From Chakrabartyella piscis (GTDB taxonomy: Bacteria > Bacillota > Clostridia > Lachnospirales > Anaerotignaceae): a stretch of DNA of 64,000 bases. Below the pieces are notes generated by a model. The model made no database searches and was not told the DNA's origin. It worked only from the letters and a program-made list of their open reading frames with translations. Positions 24,073-34,287 of this stretch are shown here, one piece after another. The stretch lies in the NCBI GenBank assembly GCA_030067835.1, contig CP092441.1, positions 2,852,001-2,916,000 of the forward strand, read 5' to 3'. The position numbers and the translations under genes were made by a program. The first letter of the stretch is position 1. Each line of letters begins with the position of its first letter.

Positions 24073-24098
24073 CTGGCGACCACAGGTCGCCCCTACGA
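24073..24098 (-). repeat. REP-like GTAG palindrome
   Basis: Stem GGCGACC/GGTCGCC with loop ACA and a CTAC foot, between mutS2 and the response regulator gene. Confidence 0.75.
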
Positions 24099-24157
24099 TG
24101 TTGTGTATCAATTGGGTGGATATGGAAACCCACCTCTACGTTTGATTCGAGTTACGC

Positions 24158-26530
24158 TTATTTCAATTCTACAACGGTTACACCAGCTTCTCCTTCACCA
24201 TACACACCAGGTCTATGGCTTTTTACATGGGAATTGGCACGCAGATAGCTTTGTACGCCAGCACGCAAAGCACCAGTTCCTTTGCCATGGATGATGGTGA
24301 TTTGTTTCAAACCAGACAAGTACGCATCGTCGATATATTTATCAATTCTGCTGATGGCTTCATCCACCATTTGACCTCTACAGTCAATTTCTGCATTGAT
24401 AAAGCTACTTTTTGCTGCTCGTACATTGTTTTGGCGTTTTGGTTGTTGTTTCACCTTTGGTTCTTTGGTATCGTCTATCATCAATTCTGCAAGGGGAATA
24501 CGCACCTTCATACTGCCCATTTGCACCATAACTTCTTTATTTTTATCAGGCATAGAGATTGCAGTTCCCCTTTGGTCAAAGGAAATGACATAGACCTTTT
24601 GTCCTACTTGCAAGTTTTCTGGTGGTTTGTGTGTTGCTTTCGCTTTATTGGAAGCCAAGAAATCTGCTTGCACAGAAGACAGTTTTTCTTTGAGTTTGGT
24701 ACGTTGTTCCACCATTTTTTGTTGGTTGCTCTTTTCCTTTGCCATACGCGTCATTTCTTTGATGATGGCATCTGCTTCTTCTTTTGCCTGTGCATAGACC
24801 AGTCTTGCTTCTTCTCTGGATTTCTCCAAGATTTTTTCTTGTTGCAATCTTGTTTTTTCCTTTTGGTGTTCCACTTCTTTTTTCAAGCGTTCTGCTTCTT
24901 TTCTATATTCTTCTGCTCGTTCTTGTTCAAACACAACAGATTTTTTGCTGATTTCCAAATCTGTGATGACATCTTCAAATCTGGCTTCATCTTGCGAAAT
25001 GAAGGTTTTTGCACTTTCCAGAATATAGTCTTGCAATCCAAGTCTTTTGGAAATGGCAAATGCATTGCTCTTTCCTGGAATGCCAATGAGCAATTTATAG
25101 GTTGGTCTCAAAGTTTCCACATCAAACTCACAAGAGCCATTTTCTACATTTTCTGTAGACAAAGCGTATACCTTGAGTTCGCTATAGTGGGTTGTAACCG
25201 CTGTACGAATGCCACGATCTTTCAGCGCTTGGATAATGGCAATTGCCAGTGCTGCACCTTCTGTAGGGTCAGTACCAGCACCCAATTCATCGAAGAGAAC
25301 CAAAGAATTGTCTGTCACTTCTGACAAAATGCTGACAATATTGGTCATATGAGATGAGAAGGTACTTAAACTTTGCTCAATGCTTTGTTCATCACCAATG
25401 TCTGCAAACACATGGTCAAATACCGTCAATTGGGATTCTGATGATGCTGGAATATGAAGTCCTGCTTGTCCCATCAAAGAGAATAAGCCCAAAGTTTTCA
25501 GTGCAACCGTTTTACCACCTGTATTGGGTCCTGTGATGAGAAGGGTTGTAAATTCTTTGCCCAAATATACATCAATGGGTACCACTGTTTTGGCATCCAA
25601 CAATGGATGTCTCCCCTTTTTGATTTGGATATAGCCCTTTGTATTGAAGAAAGGTTGTGTGGCTTCCATGGAAATGGACAATTCACCCTTTGCAAAGATA
25701 AAGTCCATTTGTGCCAAAAGCTCCATGTCTGCTTCCAAAATCACAACGTATTCTGTAACCATGCGTGACAATTCTGCCAAAATCTTATTGATTTCTTCCT
25801 TTTCTTTGGCTTGCAATTCCTTCACTTGGTTGTTCAACTTAATGACGCTCATAGGTTCCATAAACAATGTAGAACCTGTGTTGGATTGGTCATGCACCAT
25901 ACCCGGGAATGTGTTTCTATACTCACTTCGAACAGGCACACAATATCTATCATTACGAATGGTGATTACGTAATCCTGCAACATATTGCGATATGCAGAT
26001 GAGGAAATGATACCATTCAAATGGTCTTTGACACGTTCATTATATACTTTGATTTCTTTACGAATGCGACCCAACTCTGAGCTGGCTGCATCTGAAATCT
26101 CTGTCTCTGATAGAATACATCTGGTCAATTCGTTTTCCAAAGATGGAATTGGAGCCAACAAATCGAAATATTCTTCCAATCTTGGTGCCACAATATCCTT
26201 ATTATCATTCATACCATAATTTTTGATTTTTCGACATACATACAAAAATTCACCAATTGCCATCAATTCTGGTATGGATAACACACCACCTAAGCTGGCA
26301 CGTTTCATTTGTGGACGCACTTCTCTAAGCCCACCAAAGGAAGGTGTGCCTTTTCTGAGCATCATTTGGACTGCTTCACTGGTTTCTTGTTGCCACAAAA
26401 TGATATCACTCATAATTGGAGATGGTTCCAAAGCCAACGCACGTTCCTTTGCCATTGGTGACACCGCAAGCCCAGACAAGCGTTCTATGATTTTATAAAA
26501 TTCTAATGTTCGTAATGCTTTTTCGTTCAT
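24158..26530 (-). CDS. mutS2: Endonuclease MutS2
   Basis: A 790-residue ATPase, the usual size. It has the MutS core and clamp helices, Walker A GPNTGGKT (about residue 330), the Walker B region LVLFDELGAGTDPTEGAALA, a long coiled coil (about 515-630) and a C-terminal Smr nuclease domain with the IDCRGQ (LDxR-type) and HGKGTGALR motifs. MutS2 acts on collided ribosomes and branched DNA in Firmicutes; unlike MutS it does not perform mismatch repair. Start at 26530 follows GTGAGGT; the longer frame lacks a site. It is alone between intergenic repeats. Confidence 0.95.
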   Translation of the reverse strand: MNEKALRTLEFYKIIERLSGLAVSPMAKERALALEPSPIMSDIILWQQETSEAVQMMLRKGTPSFGGLREVRPQMKRASLGGVLSIPELMAIGEFLYVCRKIKNYGMNDNKDIVAPRLEEYFDLLAPIPSLENELTRCILSETEISDAASSELGRIRKEIKVYNERVKDHLNGIISSSAYRNMLQDYVITIRNDRYCVPVRSEYRNTFPGMVHDQSNTGSTLFMEPMSVIKLNNQVKELQAKEKEEINKILAELSRMVTEYVVILEADMELLAQMDFIFAKGELSISMEATQPFFNTKGYIQIKKGRHPLLDAKTVVPIDVYLGKEFTTLLITGPNTGGKTVALKTLGLFSLMGQAGLHIPASSESQLTVFDHVFADIGDEQSIEQSLSTFSSHMTNIVSILSEVTDNSLVLFDELGAGTDPTEGAALAIAIIQALKDRGIRTAVTTHYSELKVYALSTENVENGSCEFDVETLRPTYKLLIGIPGKSNAFAISKRLGLQDYILESAKTFISQDEARFEDVITDLEISKKSVVFEQERAEEYRKEAERLKKEVEHQKEKTRLQQEKILEKSREEARLVYAQAKEEADAIIKEMTRMAKEKSNQQKMVEQRTKLKEKLSSVQADFLASNKAKATHKPPENLQVGQKVYVISFDQRGTAISMPDKNKEVMVQMGSMKVRIPLAELMIDDTKEPKVKQQPKRQNNVRAAKSSFINAEIDCRGQMVDEAISRIDKYIDDAYLSGLKQITIIHGKGTGALRAGVQSYLRANSHVKSHRPGVYGEGEAGVTVVELK

Positions 26531-26852
26531 TCTATACCTCACAAAATTTTCAGACTTATTTATCTTATCATACCACAAAATTGGTATGGTAACAACATTG
26601 TGCATATTGAATTTTGTGGCAAAGAAATTTTTCATTTCAGGTATCGTAGGGGCGGATTCCGTATCTGCCCGTTTCATTTACATAAAAAATGGCGGGAGCA
26701 AGCCCCCGCCCTACAACACCATTTTTTGTAGAGGAGGATATCATCCTCCCGCATCATTCCGCCAAAACCAAGATCCTTCGCTACGCTCTGGATGACAATA
26801 CTATCTCATCTTGTCATTCAGAGGAACGCAATGACGAAGAATCTTTGTTTTA
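26531..26852. repeat. Intergenic repeats: three REP palindromes and a GAACGCAATGA-type palindrome
   Basis: REP-like palindromes at 26646-26671 (GTAGGGGCGGAT/ATCTGCCC), 26691-26717 (GGCGGG/CCCGCC with CTAC foot) and 26729-26753 (GTAGAGGAGGAT/ATCCTCC). From about 26755 to 26845 an imperfect palindrome of the second dispersed family follows (AAGATCCTTCGC, then CATTCAGAGGAACGCAATGA). No gene is seen. Confidence 0.75.
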
Positions 26853-27767
26853 TCATTCTTCCTCATTTTGTTTCGTACCCTCATTTTTCTTTCTCATTGC
26901 CAAAATCTTCTTTGCACCTTTATTGGCTTTGCGATACACCACAAATACCACACCAAATACAATCAAAATTCCAATCCAATTGTAAGCAACAAACACAGCC
27001 AAATCTTCGCAGGTATCCACCACATTGCCCAAACCACCAGTGAATGCATTTGCCAAACGTCCACCAAAACCAATTGGTGTTTCTTCTACATTGGAAAGCT
27101 TATTCACTTCTTGGATGTTCACATAAACCGTTGCATAATCCACCATAGAATCGTATTGCGTCATAGTACCAGACAAGCTATCGATGTATTGTTCTGTTTC
27201 AGAAATGGCACTTTCGATGGTGATGATATCTTCCATAATATCTGCTTGTTGAAGCAAAACTTGCAAGCGTTCCAATTTGATTTCTTGTGTTTCCAGTCTA
27301 CTTTGGGTATCGTAATATTGGAAACTGATTTCTTCTGCACTGGAAGAACTATGAGTCACCAAAGAAAGCTCTCCTGCTTGTTCTGTAAATGCCACCAAAT
27401 TTTCTTGTGGCAAACGCACCACGTAATCACCATAGCGATAACTACCCTGATTTCTAACGCTACTATTTTGGAAATATCCATCCATTTCTTCCACCAATTC
27501 TCCAAAAGCAGCAATGGTTTCTGCAAAGGATGTGGTTTCCATTTGCAAATCAGCTGTATAGATGAATTTGGCACTTTTGGTGGTTTCCATTGTATTGATG
27601 CCACCACCAGATGTTGCAACACCCATTTCCATATCCATTACCACAGCTTCTTCCATTGCCATTTCTGACATGGAACTTGATGTGGATGCAGTACTATCAC
27701 TGAAACTGCTGCCACATCCACTAAGAACCATCATCATCATAACCAATACACATAACATTTTCTTCAT
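26853..27767 (-). CDS. DUF4349 lipoprotein
   Basis: A 304-residue protein exported as a lipoprotein: signal MKKMLCVLVMMMMVLSGC with lipobox LSGC. A low-complexity Ser/Met linker leads into the DUF4349 domain (SAKFIYTADLQMETTSFAET; GYFQNSSVRN; YVVRLPQENL) with a central coiled coil near residues 155-210. A transmembrane helix lies close to the C-terminus (WIGILIVFGVVFVVY), followed by a short charged cytoplasmic tail. DUF4349 proteins are common in Gram-positives and have no settled function. AAGGAGG precedes the start. Confidence 0.88.
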   Translation of the reverse strand: MKKMLCVLVMMMMVLSGCGSSFSDSTASTSSSMSEMAMEEAVVMDMEMGVATSGGGINTMETTKSAKFIYTADLQMETTSFAETIAAFGELVEEMDGYFQNSSVRNQGSYRYGDYVVRLPQENLVAFTEQAGELSLVTHSSSSAEEISFQYYDTQSRLETQEIKLERLQVLLQQADIMEDIITIESAISETEQYIDSLSGTMTQYDSMVDYATVYVNIQEVNKLSNVEETPIGFGGRLANAFTGGLGNVVDTCEDLAVFVAYNWIGILIVFGVVFVVYRKANKGAKKILAMRKKNEGTKQNEEE

Positions 27768-28257
27768 ACCATACGCCTCCTTATTGTATGCACACAAGAC
27801 TCTTTTGTCTTTTGACGTATATGAGTTCCAAAAAGTTCCAATGTTTTGGTTTTTATTTTTTGTAATAGCGTATTAATGAAGTATAGGTTATTTATATAAT
27901 GTGTAGTTGCGGAGCGATGAGGGCATCGCTCCCTACAAAAACCAAAAACGTAAATACGATATACTTGTAGGGGCGATTCACGAATCGACCTCTGGTCTTT
28001 GAACGGGCGACCACTAGTCGCCCCTACGAAAACCAAAACCATAAATATGATGTACTTGTAGGGGCACCCCTGCGTGGGTGCCCGTCATGAACAGCCATAA
28101 CCCAAACGGGTGGGCATGGAAACCCACCCCTACAAAATACGTTGATTTTATGGTTTTATCTGATCACTGACCACTCTTCACTATTTCAACTACAGATGAT
28201 AAGGATAATGTGTAGTACGCACTCCATTTATCTTTCATTCTTATTATTTCAGCCAAC
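27768..28257. repeat. Cluster of five REP-like palindromes, no gene
   Basis: Copies at about 27909-27938 (GGAGCGATG/CATCGCTCC), 27967-27993 (GGCGATTC/GAATCGACC), 28003-28030 (GGGCGACC/GTCGCCC), 28050-28088 (GGGGCACCC/GGGTGCCC) and 28105-28135 (GGTGGGCATG/CCCACCCC). Feet alternate between GTAG on the left and CTAC on the right. Each copy has a different stem sequence. Confidence 0.85.
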
Positions 28258-28296
28258 AAAAAAAGCTCCCTTCCATCATCTGGAAAAGAGCTTTTG
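28258..28296 (-). terminator. Terminator of the ribosomal protein supercluster
   Basis: Stem AAAAGCTC/GAGCTTT with an inner TTCCA/TGGAA hairpin and seven T residues, ten bases after the rplQ stop codon. Confidence 0.88.
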
Positions 28297-28305
28297 CATT
28301 TGAAA

Positions 28306-28848
28306 TTATACCAATTCAATGATAACTTCCATAGCAGCGTCGCCTTTTCTTGCGCCCAATTTGACCATTCTAGTGTAACCACCAGTACGACCTACATATT
28401 TAGGAGCAATTTCGTCGAACATTTTTGCAGCCATGTCAACTTCTTTTGTGTTCTTTCTAACGGATTTTCCGTCAGCAGGAACTTCTGTTACAGGGTAAAG
28501 GTAAGCAAGAATTTGACGACGAGCAGCCAATCTGGATGCATTGTCTTTTTTCACTGTTTTCTTAACTTCATCATAAACAGTTACTTTTTTGCCATTTACT
28601 ACTTCTTTTACTCTTTTGCCAGAAGCGTCTTTTTTAGCAACTTTTGCAAGAACTTCAACTTCTTCAAAATTGTCTTTTTCTTTCACAGCAATTGTGATCA
28701 ATTTTTCAGCAATTCTTCTGATTTCTTTTGCTCTTGTTTCAGTTGTTTTGATTTTACCGTGATACAACAAATTTGTAACTTGGTTTCTCAACATCGCTTT
28801 TCTTTGAGAAGATGTTTTGCCAAGTTTTCTATAACCGGATGCGTGCAT
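28306..28848 (-). CDS. rplQ: Ribosomal protein L17
   Basis: A 180-residue large-subunit protein at the polypeptide exit. The N-terminus is canonical ([20 protein letters not shown]). It is about 60 residues longer than the B. subtilis protein: a charged insert at about residues 62-135 separates the core from the C-terminal [21 protein letters not shown]. Similar long versions are recalled from Lachnospirales. AAGGAGG precedes the ATG at 28848. Last gene of the cluster. Confidence 0.95.
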   Translation of the reverse strand: MHASGYRKLGKTSSQRKAMLRNQVTNLLYHGKIKTTETRAKEIRRIAEKLITIAVKEKDNFEEVEVLAKVAKKDASGKRVKEVVNGKKVTVYDEVKKTVKKDNASRLAARRQILAYLYPVTEVPADGKSVRKNTKEVDMAAKMFDEIAPKYVGRTGGYTRMVKLGARKGDAAMEVIIELV

Positions 28849-28956
28849 GGTAATCCTCCTTGTTTTGCCCCGTAAAATTTTGCACAACCAATCTGCTTCA
28901 TCGGTCTTATGATTGGATGTAATTCTACGGTAAATAATAGTATCTAATCAAACAAA

Positions 28957-29916
28957 TTATTCGTCGCTTGGTCTCAAGGACAAAGTGAGTTCTGCCAATT
29001 TGTTCAATACTTCTTCAAAGGACTTACGTCCCAAGTTTCTAACTTTCATCATTTCTTCTTCTGTCTTATTGGTCAAGTCTTCTACTGTGTTGATACCTGC
29101 TCTCTTCAAGCAGTTGTAAGAACGTACAGAAAGATCCAATTCTTCAATACTCATTTCAAGAACTTTTTCTTTTTTACCTTCTTCTTTTTCTACCATAATA
29201 GAAGTGTCTTTTGCATTATCAGACAGATCGATGAACAAGTTCAAATGTTCATTCAAAATTTTTGCACCGTAGCTGACTGCATCGTCTGGCGCAATGGTAC
29301 CATTGGTCCACACTTCCAATGACAATTTGTCATAGTCTGTGATTTGACCGACACGAGTGTTTTCCACAAGGAAATTCACTCTTGTTACAGGTGTGAAAAT
29401 ACTATCTACAGGAAGCATTCCGATTGGTTGGTCATCCTTTTTGTTTTTGTCTGCACCAATATATCCACGGCCTTTGTTCACTGTAATTTCCATATACAAT
29501 TTCGCATTTGCACCACCAGAAAGGGTTGCAATGTGGTGATCTGCGTTCAAAATTTCGATATCGCTATCGCATTTGATATCAGATCCTTTTACTTCACAAT
29601 CGCCTTCTGCATCAACATAAATGACTTTGGTTTCATTACCTTCGCCAGTATATTTGATTGCAAGGCCTTTCAAGTTCAAAATAATTTCTGTAACGTCTTC
29701 TTTTACGCCAGGAATTACGCTAAATTCATGGAGAACGCCATCGATTTTGACATTGCTTACAGCAACGCCAGGCAATGAAGAAAGCAAAATTCTTCTAAGT
29801 GAGTTGCCCAATGTTGTTCCGTAACCTCTTTCCAAAGGTTCCACTACAAATTTACCATAAGTTCCATCCGGTGCCATCTCTGCAATCTCAATACGAGGTT
29901 TTTCAAATTCAAACAC
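28957..29916 (-). CDS. rpoA: RNA polymerase alpha subunit
   Basis: A 319-residue protein. The N-terminal assembly domain has [19 protein letters not shown]; the C-terminal domain ([20 protein letters not shown] and the [11 protein letters not shown] helix-hairpin) contacts UP elements and activators. Start is GTG with GGGAGG upstream. It sits between rpsD and rplQ in the normal alpha-operon order. Confidence 0.97.
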   Translation of the reverse strand: MFEFEKPRIEIAEMAPDGTYGKFVVEPLERGYGTTLGNSLRRILLSSLPGVAVSNVKIDGVLHEFSVIPGVKEDVTEIILNLKGLAIKYTGEGNETKVIYVDAEGDCEVKGSDIKCDSDIEILNADHHIATLSGGANAKLYMEITVNKGRGYIGADKNKKDDQPIGMLPVDSIFTPVTRVNFLVENTRVGQITDYDKLSLEVWTNGTIAPDDAVSYGAKILNEHLNLFIDLSDNAKDTSIMVEKEEGKKEKVLEMSIEELDLSVRSYNCLKRAGINTVEDLTNKTEEEMMKVRNLGRKSFEEVLNKLAELTLSLRPSDE

Positions 29917-30009
29917 TCTCGCTCAAACCTCCCTTTTATAATATAAGGTGTCAAGGGGCTATTTTGCCCCATGACTTGTTGATTGACTAATTTGTACGAC
30001 CGTTTCAGA

Positions 30010-30612
30010 TTATTTGGAATACAATTCTACGATAAATCTTTCTTCAACAGGTACATCAATTTGTGCTCTTGTTGGTCTAGCAACCACTGTACCGCTCAAT
30101 GCGTCGTGGTTTGCCAAAAGCCATTCAGGAACGATTCTACCGTCTGTTACAGACAAGATATCTTTGTATCTTTGAATGGATTTGTATTTTTCTCTGATTT
30201 CCACAACATCGCCAGCTTTTACAATGTAAGATGGGATGTCAACTGGTTTACCATTTACAAATACGTGTTTGTGACGAACAATTTGTCTGGATTCTTTTCT
30301 TGTTCTACCGTAACCCAAACGGAACATTACGTTGTCCAATCTAAGTTCCAAAATCATAAGCAAGTTTTCACCAGGGATACCTTCTTTTTTAGCCATTTTA
30401 ACAGCTTGTGCATAGTATCCTCTAAATTGTTTTTCCAAAACTCCGTAAATGAATTTTGCTTTTTGTTTTTCTCTCATTTGCAAGCCATATTCGCTCATTT
30501 TTCTGCCTGCACGAGGATTTTCTTTTTTGGATTTTTTATCAATACCAAGGTATGTTGGATCCAAGTTCAAAGATCTACATCTCTTGAGTACAGGTACTCT
30601 ATCTCTTGCCAT
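30010..30612 (-). CDS. rpsD: Ribosomal protein S4
   Basis: A 200-residue primary 16S rRNA-binding protein. The S4 RNA-binding domain lies at about residues 90-155 (LRLDNVMFRLGYGRTRKESRQ). The N-terminal four-cysteine zinc site is absent (one Cys remains in KRCRSL), so this is the zinc-free form. It is encoded in the alpha operon after rpsK; S4 often represses its own operon. Confidence 0.96.
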   Translation of the reverse strand: MARDRVPVLKRCRSLNLDPTYLGIDKKSKKENPRAGRKMSEYGLQMREKQKAKFIYGVLEKQFRGYYAQAVKMAKKEGIPGENLLMILELRLDNVMFRLGYGRTRKESRQIVRHKHVFVNGKPVDIPSYIVKAGDVVEIREKYKSIQRYKDILSVTDGRIVPEWLLANHDALSGTVVARPTRAQIDVPVEERFIVELYSK

Positions 30613-30633
30613 TTCTGTTACACCTCCTGATGA

Positions 30634-31035
30634 TTATACTCTTCTGCGTTTAGGTGGTCTACAACCATTGTGAGGAACGGGTGTTACGTCTTTGATCATT
30701 GTAACGTCCAAACCTGCAGCTTGCAATGCACGGATTGCAGCTTCACGACCTGAACCAGGTCCTTTTACAAAAACTTCAATGGTTTTCAAACCGTAATCAG
30801 ATGCAGCTTTTGCAGCTGTGTCTGCTGCCATTTGTGCTGCATAAGGTGTGGATTTTTTGGAACCTCTGAAGCCCAATTGGCCAGCACTTGCCCAAGACAA
30901 AGCGTTACCAACTGCGTCAGTAATTGTAACAATTGTATTGTTAAAAGTAGATTGAATGTGAGCTTGACCACGTTCTACTTTTCTTTTATCACGGCGTCTG
31001 CGATTTGATGTCTTTTTCACAGTTTTTTTAGCCAT
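30634..31035 (-). CDS. rpsK: Ribosomal protein S11
   Basis: A 133-residue platform protein of the small subunit with [16 protein letters not shown] and the C-terminal [16 protein letters not shown] basic N-terminal extension is normal. RBS AAGGAGG. Between rpsM and rpsD, as usual. Confidence 0.97.
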   Translation of the reverse strand: MAKKTVKKTSNRRRRDKRKVERGQAHIQSTFNNTIVTITDAVGNALSWASAGQLGFRGSKKSTPYAAQMAADTAAKAASDYGLKTIEVFVKGPGSGREAAIRALQAAGLDVTMIKDVTPVPHNGCRPPKRRRV

Positions 31036-31060
31036 TTGTCAAACCTCCTTTAGAAATCAA

Positions 31061-31429
31061 TTATTTCTTCTTATTCGCAACGGTCTTTCTAGGACCTTTT
31101 CTTGTTCTTGCGTTTGTTTTTGTTTTTTGTCCTCTTACAGGAAGACCTTTTCTGTGGCGAATGCCTCTATAACATCCGATTTCCACAAGACGTTTGATGT
31201 TGAGTGCGATTTCACGTCTCAAATCCCCTTCTACTTTTTGGGATTTGTCGATTACTTCACGGATTTTAGCAACTTCGTCGTCTGTCAAATCTCTTACTCT
31301 TGTATTCAAATCTACACCAGCTTCGTTCAAAATACGAACAGCGCTTGGGTGACCGATACCGTAAACATAAGTCAAACCATATTCAATACGTTTTTCTCTT
31401 GGTAAGTCTACACCAGCAATACGTGCCAT
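31061..31429 (-). CDS. rpsM: Ribosomal protein S13
   Basis: A 122-residue head protein of the small subunit that contacts the P-site t[23 protein letters not shown], the helix-two-turn-helix [19 protein letters not shown] and the basic tail [19 protein letters not shown]. It follows rpmJ after a 208-bp spacer. Confidence 0.97.
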   Translation of the reverse strand: MARIAGVDLPREKRIEYGLTYVYGIGHPSAVRILNEAGVDLNTRVRDLTDDEVAKIREVIDKSQKVEGDLRREIALNIKRLVEIGCYRGIRHRKGLPVRGQKTKTNARTRKGPRKTVANKKK

Positions 31430-31637
31430 GTATCTCTACACCTCCTATGATAATTCACTAATCTATTGTTTCAATTTCTTTGCATAAGCATATCCGTTGG
31501 GCATTACAAACAAATTGGACAACCGTCAAGTATGTCTGCTGTCTTTGCTATTAACTGTATACTCCTTCGAATATATTGACGGATTTCTCACGGACAATCA
31601 AGGGTTTCTGCCCCCTTATTTCACCACAAAAAATATA
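31430..31637 (-). other. Spacer between rpmJ and rpsM with possible internal promoter
   Basis: 208 bp, long for this cluster. The minus strand holds TTGACG, 17 bases, TAATGC, which could be a weak internal promoter for the alpha operon. Several short palindromes are present and no gene is seen. Confidence 0.35.
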
Positions 31638-31751
31638 TCAGCCTTGTTTTTGTTTATGCTTTGGATTTTCACAAATGACCATTACACGACCTTTTCTTTT
31701 GATGATTCTGCATTTTTCACACATTGGTTTTACAGATGGTCTTATTTTCAC
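31638..31751 (-). CDS. rpmJ: Ribosomal protein L36
   Basis: A 37-residue protein, [20 protein letters not shown] to HKQKQG, with the zinc ligands C-x2-C, C and H. Start codon GTG at 31751 after AAGGAG. Located directly after infA as in most Firmicutes. Confidence 0.96.
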   Translation of the reverse strand: MKIRPSVKPMCEKCRIIKRKGRVMVICENPKHKQKQG

Positions 31752-31767
31752 TGTGATCGCTCCTTCC

Positions 31768-31986
31768 TTATTTTGCTCTCCAAATAATACGACCCTTGGT
31801 CAAATCATAAGGTGACATTTCCACTAATACCTTATCACCAGGCAAAATACGAATGAAATTCATACGCAATTTTCCTGAAATGTGTGCCAAAATTTTATGA
31901 CCATTTTCCAATTCAACTTGGAACATAGCATTTGGCAATTTTTCGAGTATGGTTCCTTCTACTTCTAATACGTCATCTTTTGACAA
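31768..31986 (-). CDS. infA: Translation initiation factor IF-1
   Basis: A 72-residue OB-fold protein ([38 protein letters not shown]) that blocks the A site during initiation. Start codon TTG at 31986 with AGGAGG upstream. It follows the KOW-domain gene by one base. Confidence 0.96.
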   Translation of the reverse strand: MSKDDVLEVEGTILEKLPNAMFQVELENGHKILAHISGKLRMNFIRILPGDKVLVEMSPYDLTKGRIIWRAK

Positions 31987-31987
31987 G

Positions 31988-32272
31988 TTAAGAACCTCCT
32001 TTGTCTACTGCTTTTTCGTTATACATTTTGATTGCTTTGCGGATGGTTGCATCCAAGAGATTCTCTTTTTGCACCAAACACTTGGCTATTTCTGCGTCCA
32101 CATAATGAGTTGGTTGCAAATGTTTTGGGTTTTTCTTTTTGGGTTTGTCTAATGTGCGACGTTTACCATCAACCACATAAACGAAGGAACCTTCTAAAGA
32201 ATGCACCAGCATCATTTCTCCCTTATCGTGTCCGTCTTTGGAATATACCATTTGACCGATTTGAAATTCCAA
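31988..32272 (-). CDS. KOW-domain RNA-binding protein (L14e-like)
   Basis: A 94-residue protein with an N-terminal KOW barrel ([37 protein letters not shown]) and a helical C-terminus. Such proteins sit between adk/map and infA in Clostridia and are presumed to act on ribosomes. Start codon TTG with AAAGGTGAT upstream. The methionine aminopeptidase gene normally just before it is absent. Confidence 0.85.
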   Translation of the reverse strand: MEFQIGQMVYSKDGHDKGEMMLVHSLEGSFVYVVDGKRRTLDKPKKKNPKHLQPTHYVDAEIAKCLVQKENLLDATIRKAIKMYNEKAVDKGGS

Positions 32273-32290
32273 CTACATCACCTTTAGCCT

Positions 32291-32920
32291 TTATTGTTCT
32301 AAACCTTTGATTATTGCATTTGTGATTTCAGAAATAGATTCTGTTCCATCTACTTTCACCAACAAACCTTTTTCCTGATAGAATGTCACCAAAGTTTCAC
32401 TCTGATCGTGGAAGGTTTGGATTCGTTTGACACCAGATTCAATGGTATCATCAGAACGCTGCACCAATTTGTTGTGGCAGACATCACAGAAACCTTTTTT
32501 CTTAGATGGTTTATGGATACGATTATAAGTTGAACCACAACGCAAGCAAGTTTGTCTTGCAGTCAAACGATCCAAAAGGAGTTCATCAGGCACTTCAATG
32601 TAAATCGCCTTATCAATCTCCACCATCTTTTCAAATTTTTGGGCTTGCACTTGTGTTCGAGGAAAGCCATCCAAGATAAATCCGTTTGCACAGTCATCTT
32701 GTTTGATTCTTTCTTTTACAATAGCTATAATGATTTCGTCGGAAACTAAGCCACCAACCGCAATGATGTCTTTTACTTGTTTACCCAGCTCTGTTTCTTT
32801 GGCAACGGCTTCTCTCAAAATATCACCTGTTGAGATACGCACGATGTTGTATCGTTCTACCAATGCGGAACCTTGGGTTCCTTTTCCTGCTCCAGGTGCT
32901 CCAATGAGAACTAATTTCAT
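32291..32920 (-). CDS. adk: Adenylate kinase
   Basis: A 209-residue enzyme catalysing ATP + AMP = 2 ADP. The P-loop is GAPGAGKGTQ, the AMP-binding part has ISTGDILR and DGFPRT, and the LID holds four cysteines (CLRCGSTYN; CDVC) for a structural zinc as in Gram-positives. Start at 32920 with AGAGGT upstream; the longer frame is not supported. It lies after secY in the spc operon. Confidence 0.97.
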   Translation of the reverse strand: MKLVLIGAPGAGKGTQGSALVERYNIVRISTGDILREAVAKETELGKQVKDIIAVGGLVSDEIIIAIVKERIKQDDCANGFILDGFPRTQVQAQKFEKMVEIDKAIYIEVPDELLLDRLTARQTCLRCGSTYNRIHKPSKKKGFCDVCHNKLVQRSDDTIESGVKRIQTFHDQSETLVTFYQEKGLLVKVDGTESISEITNAIIKGLEQ

Positions 32921-33021
32921 ATCAATCATTACCTCTTTTCTATCGCTCAGCCCTTCTCTTTTTGTGTGACTCCCCAAAGCCAACTCCCGGGAATGCACGA
33001 AGCATCCCCTAAGAATTGAAC

Positions 33022-34287
33022 TTATTCACTCAAAAAGCCTTTGTAATGGCGCATCAACAATTGACTTTCAAGAGATTTTACGACGTCCAAAGCAACGCCA
33101 ACCACGATGATCAAAGTTGTACCACCAAAACCTACATTGATACTGAAAATCCATTGCAAAAGGATAGGTACCAATGCCAAGAGTGCGTAACAGATACCAC
33201 CAACAAGTGTAATTCTGTTTACAACTCTTGCAATATAAGCGCTTGTAGGTTGACCAGGTCTAATACCAGGAATGAACCCACCGTTCTTTTTCATATTCAT
33301 CGCAATTTCGTTTGGATTGATTACGATTGATGTGTAGAAATATGTGAAGAACAAAATCAAAAGTACATATAGTACAGCACCCACAGGATGTGTCATAGAT
33401 GTATATTCTAGCACAGTTTCGAATGCATCACTCTTATTGGAAATGAAATTACCAATTTGTTGAGGGAATTGCAACAAAGAAAGTGCAAAGATGATAGAAA
33501 TAACACCTGCTGTGTTTACTTTGATTGGCATATGTGTTCCTCTACCGCCCATTTGAGAGCGACCTGCCATTTTGGAAGAATATTGTACAGGCAATCTTCT
33601 TTCGCCAGTGTTTACACAAACGATGAATGCCAAAACAATAATTAAAATAACCAAGATTGCAACTACTTTACCAACACCAACCAAGCCAGAGCCTGTAATG
33701 GTGTAGTACAATGTTGCGATGCCTTGTGGCAAAGAGGAAATGATATTGATAAAGATTACCATAGAGGAACCGTTACCAATGCCTTTTGCTGTGATTTGCT
33801 CTGCAAGCCACATGATAAACATAGTACCGCAAACCAAAGAGATTACAGAAGCAACATAGAACAATGGATTGTTGGATACGAACATACTTTTGTAAGTATA
33901 AGTCAAGCCAGCACCTTGGATGAATGCCAAGATTACTGTACCGTATCTGCTATATCCTTGCAATTTTTTACGTCCTTCTGGACCTTCTTTGGAAAGTTGT
34001 TCAAATTTTGGAATGGCTATGGTCAACAATTGCATAATAATGGATGCTGTGATGTATGGACCAATACCCATTGCAAACAATGACCAGCTGGAGTTTGCAC
34101 CACCAGCAATCATGTTATACAAAGTTCCCATTCCCATTGCTTCACGAGCAGCAGCAACGCCAGAAACGTCGATACCAGGCAAAGCAATCAAAGTTCCCAT
34201 TCTGATGATCGCAAAAATCATCAAAGTGTAAAGAATTTTGCTTCTAATTTCTTTTGTTTTCCAAGAATTCGCAAAAATTTTGAACAA
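33022..34287 (-). CDS. secY: Protein translocase subunit SecY
   Basis: A 421-residue membrane channel with ten predicted helices, the plug helix region GIDVSGVAA, and LFAMGIGPYITASIIMQLL in TM2. It exports proteins with SecE/SecA and inserts membrane proteins. Start codon is TTG at 34287, abutting the rplO stop, with AGAGGTGAT upstream, so coupling is likely. Confidence 0.97.
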   Translation of the reverse strand: MFKIFANSWKTKEIRSKILYTLMIFAIIRMGTLIALPGIDVSGVAAAREAMGMGTLYNMIAGGANSSWSLFAMGIGPYITASIIMQLLTIAIPKFEQLSKEGPEGRKKLQGYSRYGTVILAFIQGAGLTYTYKSMFVSNNPLFYVASVISLVCGTMFIMWLAEQITAKGIGNGSSMVIFINIISSLPQGIATLYYTITGSGLVGVGKVVAILVILIIVLAFIVCVNTGERRLPVQYSSKMAGRSQMGGRGTHMPIKVNTAGVISIIFALSLLQFPQQIGNFISNKSDAFETVLEYTSMTHPVGAVLYVLLILFFTYFYTSIVINPNEIAMNMKKNGGFIPGIRPGQPTSAYIARVVNRITLVGGICYALLALVPILLQWIFSINVGFGGTTLIIVVGVALDVVKSLESQLLMRHYKGFLSE

